A DNA stretch of 64,000 nucleotides from Alphaproteobacteria bacterium (GTDB lineage Bacteria > Pseudomonadota > Alphaproteobacteria > Rhodospirillales > WMHbin7). Numbering within the stretch: position 1 is the stretch's first letter; each line of letters opens with the position of its first letter. Both the position numbers and the translations under genes were made by a program. The DNA lies in NCBI GenBank assembly GCA_015231795.1, contig JADGAX010000002.1, forward strand, positions 248,001-312,000. Reading direction: 5' to 3'. Shown here one piece after another: positions 52,848 through 61,955 of the stretch. The notes below the pieces were generated by a model. It did no database searches. It was not told where the DNA came from and saw nothing but the letters and a program-made list of their open reading frames with translations.

Positions 52848-54143
52848 TCACATGCCGCCTTCAGCCTTGCCGGAGCCCAGCAGCGTCGGCAGGGCGGTTT
52901 CCAGCTCGTCGGCCACCAATTCATGGCCCAGTGCGCTGTAGTGAGGGTCTTGGAGATTGGGCCAAACCTTGTCCGCAAGGCGGTCTTTTTCGATGCGGGC
53001 CAGTATTGCCGGATTGGGGTTGACCAGCGCAAAGCCTTGCTTTCGCGCCATGGCGGACAATTCCACCACCGGCTGGTCGGCCTTGTATCGAAAGACGCCG
53101 CCGGGCGAATCGTAATCCTGCTCGAACGCGGCTCCGGTTACGAAACGCAAATCGGCGGGAATCAACGTGTCGGGATGAAGCAATACGGCCATTTTCCCGC
53201 CCCGTGCCTGAATGGCGCCGTTCATCTGGCCTAAAATGGCTTCGGTCAGCCGCCATGCCGTGGCGCTGAAGCGATTGCCGTCGGGCAGATAGGCGCTCAA
53301 ATGGCTGACCGTAGCCCTGGGGTCCCAAGCGGCGCGCTTTTGCGGCTCGGCCAAGAACAGCACGTCGTCGCACACAGTCAGGTTTTTGCGCTCGCTTTTG
53401 GCGGAAGCGGACGTGCCGCAAAACAGATCATAGTCCGGGTCACCCGCCGCCAGACCGGCGGAACCAGAGGCCAGCATGCCATTGGGAAGAATCACCGATT
53501 CAAGCGCGGGAACCTTGCCCCGCAGCCCGGCCATCATTTTGCGCCAATTGATGACGATCAGCCGCCATGCTTGAGAATCGTACTTGTCCGAGGCGAAGGC
53601 GGGCACATCTTGCAGCACCGTTTCCACCGACTGGCTGGGCATCAGGCTGTTGCGCAGCGCCCCATCCCGGTCGAAGAAGAAGTAGGGTTTTTGCCCGCCC
53701 TCTCTAGAGAAGTTGTTGGCGGCGTCGTTGATGGCCGTGAAGGCCACCACCACAAGATCGGGCTTCCAGGCCATGCCCTTGGCGAACAGAGCGATCATCT
53801 GCTGGTCTGTCCCCCAACCGCCGGTGGCCAGGATCGCCGTGCAGATGCCTGGATGGCGCTTGCTGATCAATGTGGGAAAGCGCGCATCCTCGCCGGGAAG
53901 CGCCGCAAGATAGGAATCGCCCAAGAACAGAATGCGCTTCTGGCATGCGGCCCATTCCGGCGCAAAGGGGTTGAACTTGACGACCTCGGGACTTGACCAT
54001 CCGATCAGCTTCGAGGTGGTGTTGGTAAATTTAAGCTGTGGCACGAAGAGGCGCGTCCCCGCCTCGGCAAAGGCAAAGGTCACGCAACATGCCAAGGCTA
54101 ACAAAACAAGATTTCCGGCCCAACGCTTCATGCGCCAGACCAT
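52848..54143 (-). CDS. SGNH/GDSL-type hydrolase, membrane-anchored or periplasmic
   Basis: 431 residues from ATG at 54143, with ATG at 54131 as an alternative; neither has a clear ribosome site. A hydrophobic N-terminal helix (NLVLLALACCVTFAFAEAG) is a signal anchor. The SGNH blocks are FLGDSYLA (nucleophile Ser near residue 80), the Asn in FTAINDAANN, and DPHYSALGHELVADEL with the catalytic Asp/His. The family includes acetyl esterases and the AlgX/AlgJ O-acetyltransferases of exopolysaccharides. A role in acetylating or deacetylating a surface glycan is possible, but it is not next to the glycan loci. The last codons are 8 bases from the tRNA promoter. Confidence 0.75.
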   Translation of the reverse strand: MVWRMKRWAGNLVLLALACCVTFAFAEAGTRLFVPQLKFTNTTSKLIGWSSPEVVKFNPFAPEWAACQKRILFLGDSYLAALPGEDARFPTLISKRHPGICTAILATGGWGTDQQMIALFAKGMAWKPDLVVVAFTAINDAANNFSREGGQKPYFFFDRDGALRNSLMPSQSVETVLQDVPAFASDKYDSQAWRLIVINWRKMMAGLRGKVPALESVILPNGMLASGSAGLAAGDPDYDLFCGTSASAKSERKNLTVCDDVLFLAEPQKRAAWDPRATVSHLSAYLPDGNRFSATAWRLTEAILGQMNGAIQARGGKMAVLLHPDTLIPADLRFVTGAAFEQDYDSPGGVFRYKADQPVVELSAMARKQGFALVNPNPAILARIEKDRLADKVWPNLQDPHYSALGHELVADELETALPTLLGSGKAEGGM

Positions 54144-54257
54144 ATCAGCTAGGCTTTTGCGATGCAAAGCGCCAAGCAACCGGCTCTTTGCCCTTGCGCT
54201 TTGTCCTTATTCGCTCCATCTAATGGGCGGTTCAAGCCGCAAGGGGGTCTCTAAGCC

Positions 54258-55196
54258 ATGGAATTCATTATCGGCAAGGATGGCGCGGGCGCGCCCGGCG
54301 CAGGCGCAGGCGCAGCGCCAGCTGGGGATTTGATCAAAGAGTCCAGCATGAACGCCTTCATGGCCGACGTCATCGAAGCGTCGAAGTCGGCGCTGGTTCT
54401 GGTCGATTTCTGGGCCACTTGGTGTGGCCCCTGCAAACAGTTGGGGCCTGCCCTGGACAAGGTGGTGCGCCAGATGAACGGCGCCGTGCGCTTGGTCAAA
54501 ATCGATGTCGACAAGAACCAGCCCTTGGCCCAGCAATTGGGCATTCAGTCGGTGCCCACGGTCTACGCCTTCAAGAACGGCCAGCCGGTCGATGCCTTTG
54601 CGGGCGCCTTGCCTGAAAGCCAGATCAAGGAATTCATCACGCGCCTTCTGGGCGATACGGCGCCGGTCGATCAACTGGCCCAGGCCCTGGCGGTGGCCGA
54701 GGAAATGCTGGCCCAAGGCGACGCCGCCGGGGCCGCCCAGATTTTCGCCCAGATCCTGGCCCATGATCCGGAAAGCGCCGAGGCCCTGGCGGGGCTGGTG
54801 CGCACCGAGATCAAGACCGGGCAGTTGGAGCAGGCGCAGCGTTTCTTGGATCAAGCCCCCGCCAAGCTGCAAACCCACGCCGCCATTCTGGCCGCCCGGG
54901 CGGCGCTGGATTTGGCCCGCCAGCTTGAAAAGACCGGCAGCACCGCCGATTTGCGCCGCAAGCTGGCCGAAAACCCCCAAGACCATCAGATCCGCTTCGA
55001 TCTGGCCCTGGCCTATTTCGCCAGCGACGAGCGTGAAGCCGCTGTCGAGGAACTGCTTGAAATCATCAAGCGCGACCGCAAATGGAATGACGAGGCGGCC
55101 CGCAAGCAGCTTGTCCTATTCTTCGACGCCTTCGGCCAAACCGATCCCCTGACCATCGAGTCGCGGCGCAAGCTGTCGGCCATTTTGTTTTCCTAG
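54258..55196 (+). CDS. Thioredoxin-TPR co-chaperone, CnoX/YbbN-like
   Basis: 312 residues. A short Gly/Ala-rich leader (residues 10-22) precedes a thioredoxin domain with [20 protein letters not shown]; both active-site cysteines are present, unlike E. coli CnoX, which has SxxC. The cis-Pro is in SVPTVYAF. Residues of about 135-312 are helical TPR-like repeats ending in RKLSAILF. CnoX-type proteins protect GroEL and EF-Tu clients during oxidative stress; the CGPC form seen in alphaproteobacteria may also reduce disulfides. Cytoplasmic. It forms a cluster with the two small genes that follow (gaps of 13 and 4 bp). Confidence 0.88.
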   Translation: MEFIIGKDGAGAPGAGAGAAPAGDLIKESSMNAFMADVIEASKSALVLVDFWATWCGPCKQLGPALDKVVRQMNGAVRLVKIDVDKNQPLAQQLGIQSVPTVYAFKNGQPVDAFAGALPESQIKEFITRLLGDTAPVDQLAQALAVAEEMLAQGDAAGAAQIFAQILAHDPESAEALAGLVRTEIKTGQLEQAQRFLDQAPAKLQTHAAILAARAALDLARQLEKTGSTADLRRKLAENPQDHQIRFDLALAYFASDEREAAVEELLEIIKRDRKWNDEAARKQLVLFFDAFGQTDPLTIESRRKLSAILFS

Positions 55197-55209
55197 TCCG
55201 GAGTGCCAG

Positions 55210-55407
55210 ATGAACCAGCCCCATCCCGAGATCGACCCCAAACTGCTGGAAATCCTGGTCTGTCCCCTGACCAAGGGGCCTTTGTCCTACGACCGCGAGG
55301 CGCAGGAGCTGATCAGCCAGCAAGCCGGGCTGGCCTATCCCATCCGAGACGGCATCCCCATCATGCTGGCCGATGAAGCCAGACCCCTGGATCAAGCGAA
55401 GGCCTGA
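55210..55407 (+). CDS. Trm112/YcaR-family small protein
   Basis: 65 residues, the family's normal length. [17 protein letters not shown] and [17 protein letters not shown] are the diagnostic segments. Only one cysteine of the zinc-type site remains (VCP), as in many bacterial UPF0434 members. Eukaryotic and archaeal Trm112 activate several methyltransferases; the bacterial role is less clear. Start codon ATG with CGGAG a few bases upstream. Confidence 0.88.
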   Translation: MNQPHPEIDPKLLEILVCPLTKGPLSYDREAQELISQQAGLAYPIRDGIPIMLADEARPLDQAKA

Positions 55408-55411
55408 CGCC

Positions 55412-55795
55412 ATGACCGAGTTCGGCACCCAGCACTGGCCCCTGGAAATCCATCTGAAGCGCGCCGAAAAAAGCCTGGAAGTCACCTTCGAGGATGGGCT
55501 GCACTTTGTTTTTCCGGCGGAATTCCTGCGCGTCAACAGCCCCTCGGCCGAGGTGCAGGGCCATTCCCCCGCCGAACGGAAATTGGTTTCGGGGCGCAAG
55601 CATGTGGGCATCCTTGAGGTCAAGCCGGTCGGCAATTACGCCGTGAAGCTGGTTTTCGACGATTTGCACGACAGCGGGCTGTATAGCTGGGATCTGCTGT
55701 ACGATTACGGCATGCGCCAAAGCGACATGTGGCAGGCCTACGAGGCCGAATTGGCGGCGGCCGGGCTGTCGCGCGAGCCGGACAGAAGAGACTGA
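55412..55795 (+). CDS. DUF971 (gamma-butyrobetaine hydroxylase N-terminal-like) protein
   Basis: 127 residues from ATG at 55412, 4 bp after the Trm112-like stop. WPLEIHLKRAEKSLEVTFEDG, FPAEFLRVNSPSAEVQGH, HVGILEVKPVGNYAVKLVFDD and GLYSWDLLYDYG are hallmarks of the DUF971 domain, which occurs alone in proteobacteria and fused to hydroxylases or Mrp/ApbC in other organisms. It is thought to bind iron or an Fe-S related partner, but this is not established. The Trm112-DUF971 adjacency is common in alphaproteobacteria. Confidence 0.85.
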   Translation: MTEFGTQHWPLEIHLKRAEKSLEVTFEDGLHFVFPAEFLRVNSPSAEVQGHSPAERKLVSGRKHVGILEVKPVGNYAVKLVFDDLHDSGLYSWDLLYDYGMRQSDMWQAYEAELAAAGLSREPDRRD

Positions 55796-55863
55796 TCGAC
55801 TGGCCCTTGAGGGGTCGCATCAATCATCAACCACCCTTAATCCTTTCTTCACCCCTGCCTGTT

Positions 55864-56015
55864 AATCTCAAGCCTACGGGACTCCGCTAGGCCTTGAGAT
55901 TGCCCGGTTGCGCTTTGGAGTTTGTCGCGGGCAGTCCGGCCCTGATGGCGCCGCCTCGTAAGATGATGACTCCTCCCGCTTTCTGGCCCCGCGGCACAAC
56001 CGTGGGGCCTTTTTT
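55864..56015 (+). ncRNA. Candidate trans-acting small RNA with anti-Shine-Dalgarno motif
   Basis: The 260-bp gap between DUF971 and the DapC-like gene has no ORF but clear RNA-like structure. A 5' hairpin is formed by AATCTCAAG (55864-55872) and CTTGAGATT (55893-55901). A second weaker stem uses GCCCG and CGGGC (about 55902-55933). An unpaired CTCCTCCC lies at 55970-55977, and a strong Rho-independent terminator ends it. CTCCTCCC-type single-stranded loops that pair with ribosome binding sites are the hallmark of alphaproteobacterial sRNAs such as the alpha-r14 (NfeR) group. No promoter was identified with confidence. Confidence 0.4.
55985..56015 (+). terminator. Rho-independent terminator
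   Basis: GGCCCCGCGG pairs with CCGTGGGGCC around a CACAA loop and is followed by six T. A 10-bp stem with one imperfect pair, very stable. It ends either the CnoX-Trm112-DUF971 transcript or the candidate small RNA just upstream. Confidence 0.85.
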
Positions 56016-56056
56016 GGTTTTGTTCTTGAGAAAATCTCGTTATATTCTGGAGCGTG

Positions 56057-57244
56057 ATGCTAAACCCGCGTCTTGAGCAACTGGCCGACTATCCTTTCAC
56101 CCGCCTGGCCGCCCTGTTGAACGGGCTGCAGCCGGGGGGCGAACCTTTGATCATGTCGATCGGCGAGCCGCAGCATGCCGCCCCGGCCCTGCTGGCCGAT
56201 GCCCTGAACGCATCGGCCCATCTGTGGGGCAAATATCCGCCCGTGCAGGGCACGCCCGAATTCAGGGCCAGCGCCGGAAACTGGCTGAAGCGCCGCTATG
56301 GCCTGCCCGCCCAGGCGCTCGACGCTGACAAGACGATCCTGCCCGTCGCCGGCACCCGAGAGGCTTTGTACCTCGCCGCCCAGATGTGCGTGCCCGACAG
56401 CAAGCGGGGTCATGTGCCCGCCGTGTTGATTCCCAATCCCTTCTATCAGGTCTATTTCGGGGCCGCCGTTCTGTCCGGGGCCGAACCGGTGATGGTGGAC
56501 GCCCCCCAAGGCGTGCCCGATTTTTCGCTGGTGCCGCCCTCCATCCTGGAACGCACGGCGCTGGCCTATCTGTGCTCGCCCGCCAATCCGCAAGGGTCGG
56601 TGGCCAATCTCAAGCAACTGGAAGCCGCCATCGCCACCGCCCGCCAACATGGTTTCGTTCTGGCGGTCGATGAATGCTATGCAGAAATCTGGGACATGGC
56701 GCCGCCGCCCGGCGCCCTGCAAGCCGCCTGGGATCTGAGCAAGTCTTTCGACAATGTGCTGGTCTTTCATTCCCTGTCCAAGCGCTCCAGCGTGCCCGGC
56801 CTGCGGTCGGGCTTCGTGGCGGGCGACGCCAAGCTGATCGAGGCCTTCTCGCGTTTGCGCTCCTATGGCGGCGCCACGCTTGCTTTGCCTGTCTTGTCCG
56901 CCTCGACGGCGCTGTGGAACGACGAGGCGCATGTGACCGAGAATCAGCGGCTTTATCGCGCCAAGCTGGATTTGGCCGAACGTCATCTTGGCCGCCATCC
57001 CGGCTTTGCTAGGCCCGAGGGCGGTTTTTTCATCTGGCTTGATGTCGGCGATGGCGAGGCGGCTGCAAAAAAGCTGTGGCAAAAAACCGGCATTCGCGTT
57101 CTGCCGGGCGCTTATCTGTCCCGGCCCAGCGCCAATGGGCGCAATCCGGGCGCGCCCTTTGTGCGCATCGCACTGGTCCACGATCTGCCCACCACCGACC
57201 GAGCGCTTGCCGCCATCGCCGCCACCTTGCTGGAGGGTTCATGA
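56057..57244 (+). CDS. Class I aminotransferase, DapC-like
   Basis: 395 residues from ATG at 56057, five bases after GGAG (a GTG one codon earlier is too close to that site). Fold-type I PLP enzyme: PVAGTREALYLAAQ binds the phosphate, CSPANPQGSV holds the conserved Asn, VDECYAEIW the Asp, HSLSKRSSVPGLRSGF the Schiff-base Lys, and RIAL the substrate Arg. The sequence resembles N-succinyldiaminopimelate aminotransferases of alphaproteobacteria, which act in lysine and peptidoglycan precursor synthesis. The stop overlaps ftsK (ATGA), an adjacency conserved in alphaproteobacteria. Confidence 0.85.
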   Translation: MLNPRLEQLADYPFTRLAALLNGLQPGGEPLIMSIGEPQHAAPALLADALNASAHLWGKYPPVQGTPEFRASAGNWLKRRYGLPAQALDADKTILPVAGTREALYLAAQMCVPDSKRGHVPAVLIPNPFYQVYFGAAVLSGAEPVMVDAPQGVPDFSLVPPSILERTALAYLCSPANPQGSVANLKQLEAAIATARQHGFVLAVDECYAEIWDMAPPPGALQAAWDLSKSFDNVLVFHSLSKRSSVPGLRSGFVAGDAKLIEAFSRLRSYGGATLALPVLSASTALWNDEAHVTENQRLYRAKLDLAERHLGRHPGFARPEGGFFIWLDVGDGEAAAKKLWQKTGIRVLPGAYLSRPSANGRNPGAPFVRIALVHDLPTTDRALAAIAATLLEGS

Positions 57245-59631
57245 GCGTCGCCGCCCGCCTGCTGTCCGGTCGAACCACCGCCGATGCGAACGGAAAGTTC
57301 CTGCCCGAAGGCGTCGCCGATTTCATCAAGCGCCGTCTGGTGCAATTGGGCGGTTTGGTCCTGTTGGCGCTGGGCGTCCTGCTGGCCGCCGCCCTTCTTA
57401 CCTATTCCGCCAGCGATCCGTCGCTAGACACCGCCACCTCGGCGCCGGTCGCCAACCGGCTTGGCTATGGCGGCGCCGTTATTTCCGATCTGATTTTGCA
57501 AAGCCTGGGGCTGGCGGGCGCCATGCTGGCCCTGTTGCCCATGGTCTGGGGCCTGCGCCTGCTGTTCTTGCAGCCGCTAACGCTTTGGGGCTTGCGCCTG
57601 GCGGCGATGCTGGTCGGCCTGCTGCTGGCTGTTCTGCCCCTGGCTCAATGGCCCGCCCCCGCGGGCTGGACGCTGCGCCTGGGTGGCTTTCTGGGCGAAA
57701 TTCTCGATGCCAAACTGGTCGGGGCGATGGCGATGTTTTTGGACGAGGCGGAAGCCTCGCTGCCGCTGTCCTTCGCCGCCGTCCTGTCGGCGGTCCTGGC
57801 ATTAGCACTTTTGCTTTGGTCGCTGGCCATGTCCTTCGAGGACTGGCGGGGCCTGGGGCAACGGCTTTCGATATTCGGGCGCGCCACCGGGCGCTTCGGC
57901 AACGAAGGTGTTGCGGTCGTGCGCCGCATTTCCTCGCATCTGCCAGGACGGCGCGAGCCGCATCTGTTCGATGACGCAAGCTCGGAACCCGAGGAGGAAA
58001 GCAGCGAGCCAAGGCTTGAACGCATAGCCGCCAAGGACGCGCAGCCCTTGGTGGTGGCCCCCACGCCCAAGCGCGCCCAGCCCGGCAAGCGCGAGAAAAT
58101 GGGGCGCGAACGTCAAGGCTCGCTGGCCCTGGTCGATGGCGCGGTCACACCATTTGAATTGCCGCCGCTGTCGCTGCTGGCCCCCGCGCCCAAGGAGGGA
58201 CAGGGCCTGCATTTGAACGAGGAATCGCTGGCCAATAACGCCAAGCTTTTGGAATCGGTGCTGGAAGATTTCGGCGTCAAGGGCCAAATCGTCAAGGTGC
58301 GCCCCGGCCCGGTGGTGACGCTCTACGAACTGGAACCGGCACCCGGCACCAAGACCAGCCGCGTCATCGCATTGTCCGACGACATCGCTCGTTCCATGAG
58401 CGCGATCAGCGTGCGCATCGCCGTGATTCCCGGGCGCAACGTGATCGGCATCGAACTGCCCAACGCCAAGCGCGAAACCGTTTACCTGCGAGAATTGTTG
58501 GCCTCGGAAAGTTTCGAGCGCGCCCCCGCTCCGCTCACCCTGGCCTTGGGCAAGGATATCGGCGGCCAGCCGGTGCTGGTCGATCTTGCCCGCATGCCGC
58601 ATCTGCTGGTGGCGGGCACCACCGGCTCGGGCAAGTCGGTGGGCGTCAACGCCATGATCTTGTCGCTGCTTTATCGCCTGTCGCCCGAACAATGCCGCTT
58701 CATCATGATCGATCCCAAGATGCTGGAATTGTCGGTCTATGACGGCATTCCCCATCTGCTCACCCCCGTGGTCACCGATCCCAAAAAGGCGGTGGTGGCT
58801 TTGAAATGGGCGGTGCGCGAAATGGAAGACCGCTACCGCGCCATGAGCCAATTGGGCGTGCGCAACGTGCTTGGCTACAATCAGCGTCTGATCGAGGCCA
58901 AGGCCAAGAACACACCGCTATCGCGCACCGTGCAGACCGGCTTCGATCCCGAGACCGGCAAGCCGATCTATGAAGACCAGCCGCTTAACCTGACGCCGCT
59001 GCCTTATATCGTGGTGGTGGTCGATGAAATGGCCGACCTGATGCTGGTGGCGGGCAAGGACATCGAGGGTGCCATCCAGCGTTTGGCGCAGATGGCCAGG
59101 GCGGCGGGCATTCATTTGATCATGGCGACGCAACGCCCTTCAGTCGATGTGATCACCGGCACCATCAAGGCCAACTTCCCGACGCGCATCAGCTTCCAGG
59201 TGACCAGCAAGATCGACAGCCGCACCATCCTGGGCGAGCAAGGCGCCGAACAATTGCTGGGCCAGGGCGACATGCTGTACATGGCCGCCGGCGGGCGCAT
59301 CACCCGCGTGCATGGCCCCTTCGCCAGCGACGGCGAGGTCGAGCAGGTGGCCGATCATCTGCGCGCCCAGGGCGAACCCGACTATGTCGATGACGTGACC
59401 AAGGAAGAGGAAGAGGAAATCCCCGGCGCCGACGGCGCCGACGCGGAAGGCGACCAGCTTTATCAACAAGCGCTCGATCTGATTTTGCGCGAAAAGAAAT
59501 GTTCGACCAGCTTCATCCAGCGCCATCTGCAGATCGGCTACAACCGCGCCGCCAGATTGGTCGACATGATGGAATCGCGCGGCGTGGTCGGACCCGCCAA
59601 CCATGTCGGCAAACGCGAGATTTTGTATTAG
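57241..59631 (+). CDS. ftsK: DNA translocase FtsK
   Basis: 796 residues from ATG at 57241; the frame is open 165 bases upstream inside the aminotransferase gene but that part is not real. Four transmembrane helices fill about residues 35-195, then a short linker (no long Pro/Gln repeat). The motor has GTTGSGKSVGVN (Walker A, about residue 459), VVVVDEMADLM (Walker B, about 590) and ATQRPSVDVITG. The C-terminal gamma winged helix (about 725-790, CSTSFIQRHLQIGYNRAARL) reads KOPS sites. It pumps chromosome dimers toward the septum for XerCD resolution. The gene ends near a terminator rather than continuing into lolA, its usual neighbour. Confidence 0.95.
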   Translation: MSVAARLLSGRTTADANGKFLPEGVADFIKRRLVQLGGLVLLALGVLLAAALLTYSASDPSLDTATSAPVANRLGYGGAVISDLILQSLGLAGAMLALLPMVWGLRLLFLQPLTLWGLRLAAMLVGLLLAVLPLAQWPAPAGWTLRLGGFLGEILDAKLVGAMAMFLDEAEASLPLSFAAVLSAVLALALLLWSLAMSFEDWRGLGQRLSIFGRATGRFGNEGVAVVRRISSHLPGRREPHLFDDASSEPEEESSEPRLERIAAKDAQPLVVAPTPKRAQPGKREKMGRERQGSLALVDGAVTPFELPPLSLLAPAPKEGQGLHLNEESLANNAKLLESVLEDFGVKGQIVKVRPGPVVTLYELEPAPGTKTSRVIALSDDIARSMSAISVRIAVIPGRNVIGIELPNAKRETVYLRELLASESFERAPAPLTLALGKDIGGQPVLVDLARMPHLLVAGTTGSGKSVGVNAMILSLLYRLSPEQCRFIMIDPKMLELSVYDGIPHLLTPVVTDPKKAVVALKWAVREMEDRYRAMSQLGVRNVLGYNQRLIEAKAKNTPLSRTVQTGFDPETGKPIYEDQPLNLTPLPYIVVVVDEMADLMLVAGKDIEGAIQRLAQMARAAGIHLIMATQRPSVDVITGTIKANFPTRISFQVTSKIDSRTILGEQGAEQLLGQGDMLYMAAGGRITRVHGPFASDGEVEQVADHLRAQGEPDYVDDVTKEEEEEIPGADGADAEGDQLYQQALDLILREKKCSTSFIQRHLQIGYNRAARLVDMMESRGVVGPANHVGKREILY

Positions 59632-59732
59632 GGCTTTTGCTCACGCGGCGCATAATTTCTTTACATGAAAATTTTGTTGACGGGCATCTGAAAGCAAAAT
59701 AGCCTTCCGAAATTACCGCCCTTATTGCGACC

Positions 59733-59767
59733 AAAGGCCACCCTGGCATCAGCCCGGGTGGCCTTTT
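59733..59767 (+). terminator. Rho-independent terminator after ftsK
   Basis: AAGGCCACCC pairs with GGGTGGCCTT around a TGGCATCAGCC loop and is followed by TTTT. It lies about 100 bases after the ftsK stop and isolates the toxin-like pair that follows. Confidence 0.8.
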
Positions 59768-59814
59768 GCGTTTTGGGGCGTTTTCGTCTCAACCTTCATC
59801 ATAGGAGGTCCACC

Positions 59815-61200
59815 ATGGGTGGCTTCAATTCAGTCACGGAGGCTCTGCCCTCCGGGAAACGTACAACCGCGTCCGGCGTGCCGCTGGGCAATACGGCTTC
59901 GGAAGACAGCGGCCTTGCCTTTGCGCCTTCCAGCGCAATGGCGCAGCAAATGCCCGAGCAACCCGACAACGGTACAGGCTGGAAGCCCAATCAGGGCGAG
60001 CTTGAAAGGGCGTCGCGCAATCTCTTGGACAACATGACTCCAAAGCCTTCATCCGCCTTCGGCGACGGGTTGCTGAAGGACGATGGCGAGGATGATCGCG
60101 CACTCAAGCCCATCTTCTCGAAGCTAGCCAAGGAACATCCCAAAAATCCTGTGCGTCTGCAGGGCGGCTTGTTGGGTGCGCCCGAACCTACGCAAGACAT
60201 CCGACGTTTCATCACCCCCATCAACCCCAACGATCCGACTTGGCCCAAACCAAAGCTGCCCAAATTCAATTGGCTGGCGCAACGCAAACAAGACCAAACG
60301 CCGATTGGCTTTGCATCCCATTCCGATTTGTCTGAATCATCTCGCAACCTGCTGGACTATCCACAAACTCTATCGCCACGCCCCGATTTGGGAGATCAGA
60401 GGCCTGACGCTGGCTCACAGATCGCCGCTGCGCCAGCCGCAGCACTGGCCGCACCCTATGTCATCGAAGGCGCTGCCGCCGCATCGACGGCTGCGGCCGC
60501 CTATTGGGCGGCACATCCGGAATTGCACCCCAAAGAACCCAACTGGTTCAGTAAAATGCTGGGAAAGAGCGAGACCAGCGTTGCCGACCCCGAGGCTGCA
60601 AAGCCGAAAATCGAGACCTTCCCTTCAGAAGCAGGGAAACCTCCCCCGCTTGGAGGCCATCCCAGCGAACCGCCGCGCTTGTCCGGCAAGGAAGTTTTTC
60701 CTGCCCAGGAAACCAGGAAGGGCGGCAACATCATTCACGAGCAGCGGCCAGCCAAAGTCGATCTGCCCGATGTGTTGGACATCAGATCGATCAATCCGGT
60801 GGCGCTGGGAAAGGGAAAATCACATCCCGACATGGAGAAAGCCATCGACAACATTTCCGATCAGGCTGCTCAGAAGGCAACCCGCTTGCATATCTATGGA
60901 AGCGGCACCTTGAACGGTATTGGGGAGAAAGCATCGAACGTCATTGCGCCGCCGGTGCCCAGAGGCCAGGAATTCGACGCCGCAAAGAAGGACTGGAAGG
61001 CCTTCATCAGGCAGGCAAATGGCGATTTGAAGAAGGTGAGGACCGAGAATGACGGAGTGCTCGTCTGGGAATCAGACGACAAAAGCATTTCAGCGAACCT
61101 CCACCCGAGCAAATCCCGGAATGGCGAGACCACCTTCGAAGTGCAAATCAAGGAGAAAGGTAGTACTTTCCAGCATAAGCGAAGATACCCAGGTGAATAG
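59815..61200 (+). CDS. Uncharacterised proline-rich protein, possible polymorphic toxin
   Basis: 461 residues from ATG at 59815, with a textbook AGGAGG eight bases upstream. No signal peptide. The N-terminal half is disordered and Pro-rich with a twofold repeat: SRNLLDNMTPKPSSAFGD and SRNLLDYPQTLSPRPDLGD. A short Ala-rich hydrophobic stretch (about 205-235) follows. The last 150 residues are compact and charged, ending QIKEKGSTFQHKRRYPGE, which looks like a small terminal enzyme or toxin domain; no catalytic motif is recognisable. A single gene of about 240 codons follows 15 bp later, as in toxin-immunity pairs. This reading is inference; no database family is recognised. Confidence 0.5.
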   Translation: MGGFNSVTEALPSGKRTTASGVPLGNTASEDSGLAFAPSSAMAQQMPEQPDNGTGWKPNQGELERASRNLLDNMTPKPSSAFGDGLLKDDGEDDRALKPIFSKLAKEHPKNPVRLQGGLLGAPEPTQDIRRFITPINPNDPTWPKPKLPKFNWLAQRKQDQTPIGFASHSDLSESSRNLLDYPQTLSPRPDLGDQRPDAGSQIAAAPAAALAAPYVIEGAAAASTAAAAYWAAHPELHPKEPNWFSKMLGKSETSVADPEAAKPKIETFPSEAGKPPPLGGHPSEPPRLSGKEVFPAQETRKGGNIIHEQRPAKVDLPDVLDIRSINPVALGKGKSHPDMEKAIDNISDQAAQKATRLHIYGSGTLNGIGEKASNVIAPPVPRGQEFDAAKKDWKAFIRQANGDLKKVRTENDGVLVWESDDKSISANLHPSKSRNGETTFEVQIKEKGSTFQHKRRYPGE

Positions 61201-61215
61201 AAAAGGGACCGCTTC

Positions 61216-61938
61216 ATGTCGAAAAGCCGCCTCATCACCCTCCAGGAATTCGAGAAGGACTGGTTGCCAACCTGTCTTCGGATTTTTCCCTCCGCCAAGC
61301 GTGAGGGTAGTGGCGAGGGATCCGATGTCGAGCAGTTCCATCGCGAAGGTGGCTTTATCGACAAGTCATGGATATGTATTGCCATACCGGAACTGTTTAC
61401 CGAAGGCTTCGGCTGCGTGACATATGCCGGTCCGGTCTGTGACGGGAAATGCGGCGGCAATGGAGAGCTTGAAGACAAATACGACATATTGTTCCGAACG
61501 CTTTTTGAGCGAGGCGTGGAAGAAATCTGCGCTTCGTCAGGACAAGCTCATGATCGTGCCAGCGGCATCATGGCACTTTCTGAGCTATATGGGCGTGAGA
61601 ACGGTGTAGCTATCGAGAATCTTCCCATAGAGTTGCTTTGGCCCTATGTCGTCTTCAGCCGCGATGCGGATTGGGGATTGGTGAATTTAAGGTGGTCCGA
61701 AGCCTCTATCCTCGGCGGCTCGGCGGATTTCATGGCGCATTATCTTAAGAACGCTGGCGGGCTGGAGAAAGTCCGCCAGCACTTCTACGACTTCGACCTG
61801 TGGGGATGGGGATATTTCGACCGCCCGCCAGATCAGTGGATCGCCGACTATGTCTACGAACTTGTCGGATGGGAGAAGCCATATTACCCGCCCGGCAGTT
61901 TCGGCAACTATGTGCTCGAGCGTGACGGCAATCTATGA
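61216..61938 (+). CDS. Uncharacterised protein, possible immunity partner
   Basis: 240 residues, 15 bp after the preceding gene. Acidic and aromatic-rich with many Trp and Tyr (WGWGYFDRPPDQW, YVYELVGWEKPYYPPG), no signal peptide and no transmembrane helix. A central cluster CVTYAGPVCDGKCGG holds three cysteines. I recognise no family. Size, acidity and position fit an immunity protein for the possible toxin upstream; it could equally be an unrelated accessory protein. It converges on the MFS transporter gene with a 17-bp gap. Confidence 0.5.
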   Translation: MSKSRLITLQEFEKDWLPTCLRIFPSAKREGSGEGSDVEQFHREGGFIDKSWICIAIPELFTEGFGCVTYAGPVCDGKCGGNGELEDKYDILFRTLFERGVEEICASSGQAHDRASGIMALSELYGRENGVAIENLPIELLWPYVVFSRDADWGLVNLRWSEASILGGSADFMAHYLKNAGGLEKVRQHFYDFDLWGWGYFDRPPDQWIADYVYELVGWEKPYYPPGSFGNYVLERDGNL

Positions 61939-61955
61939 AGCCTGCCCGTGGAGGC

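Noticed and set aside
54207-54986. A 259-codon minus-strand open frame
   Set aside because: Antisense to the thioredoxin-TPR gene; Gly/Gln-rich sequence typical of reverse-strand translation.
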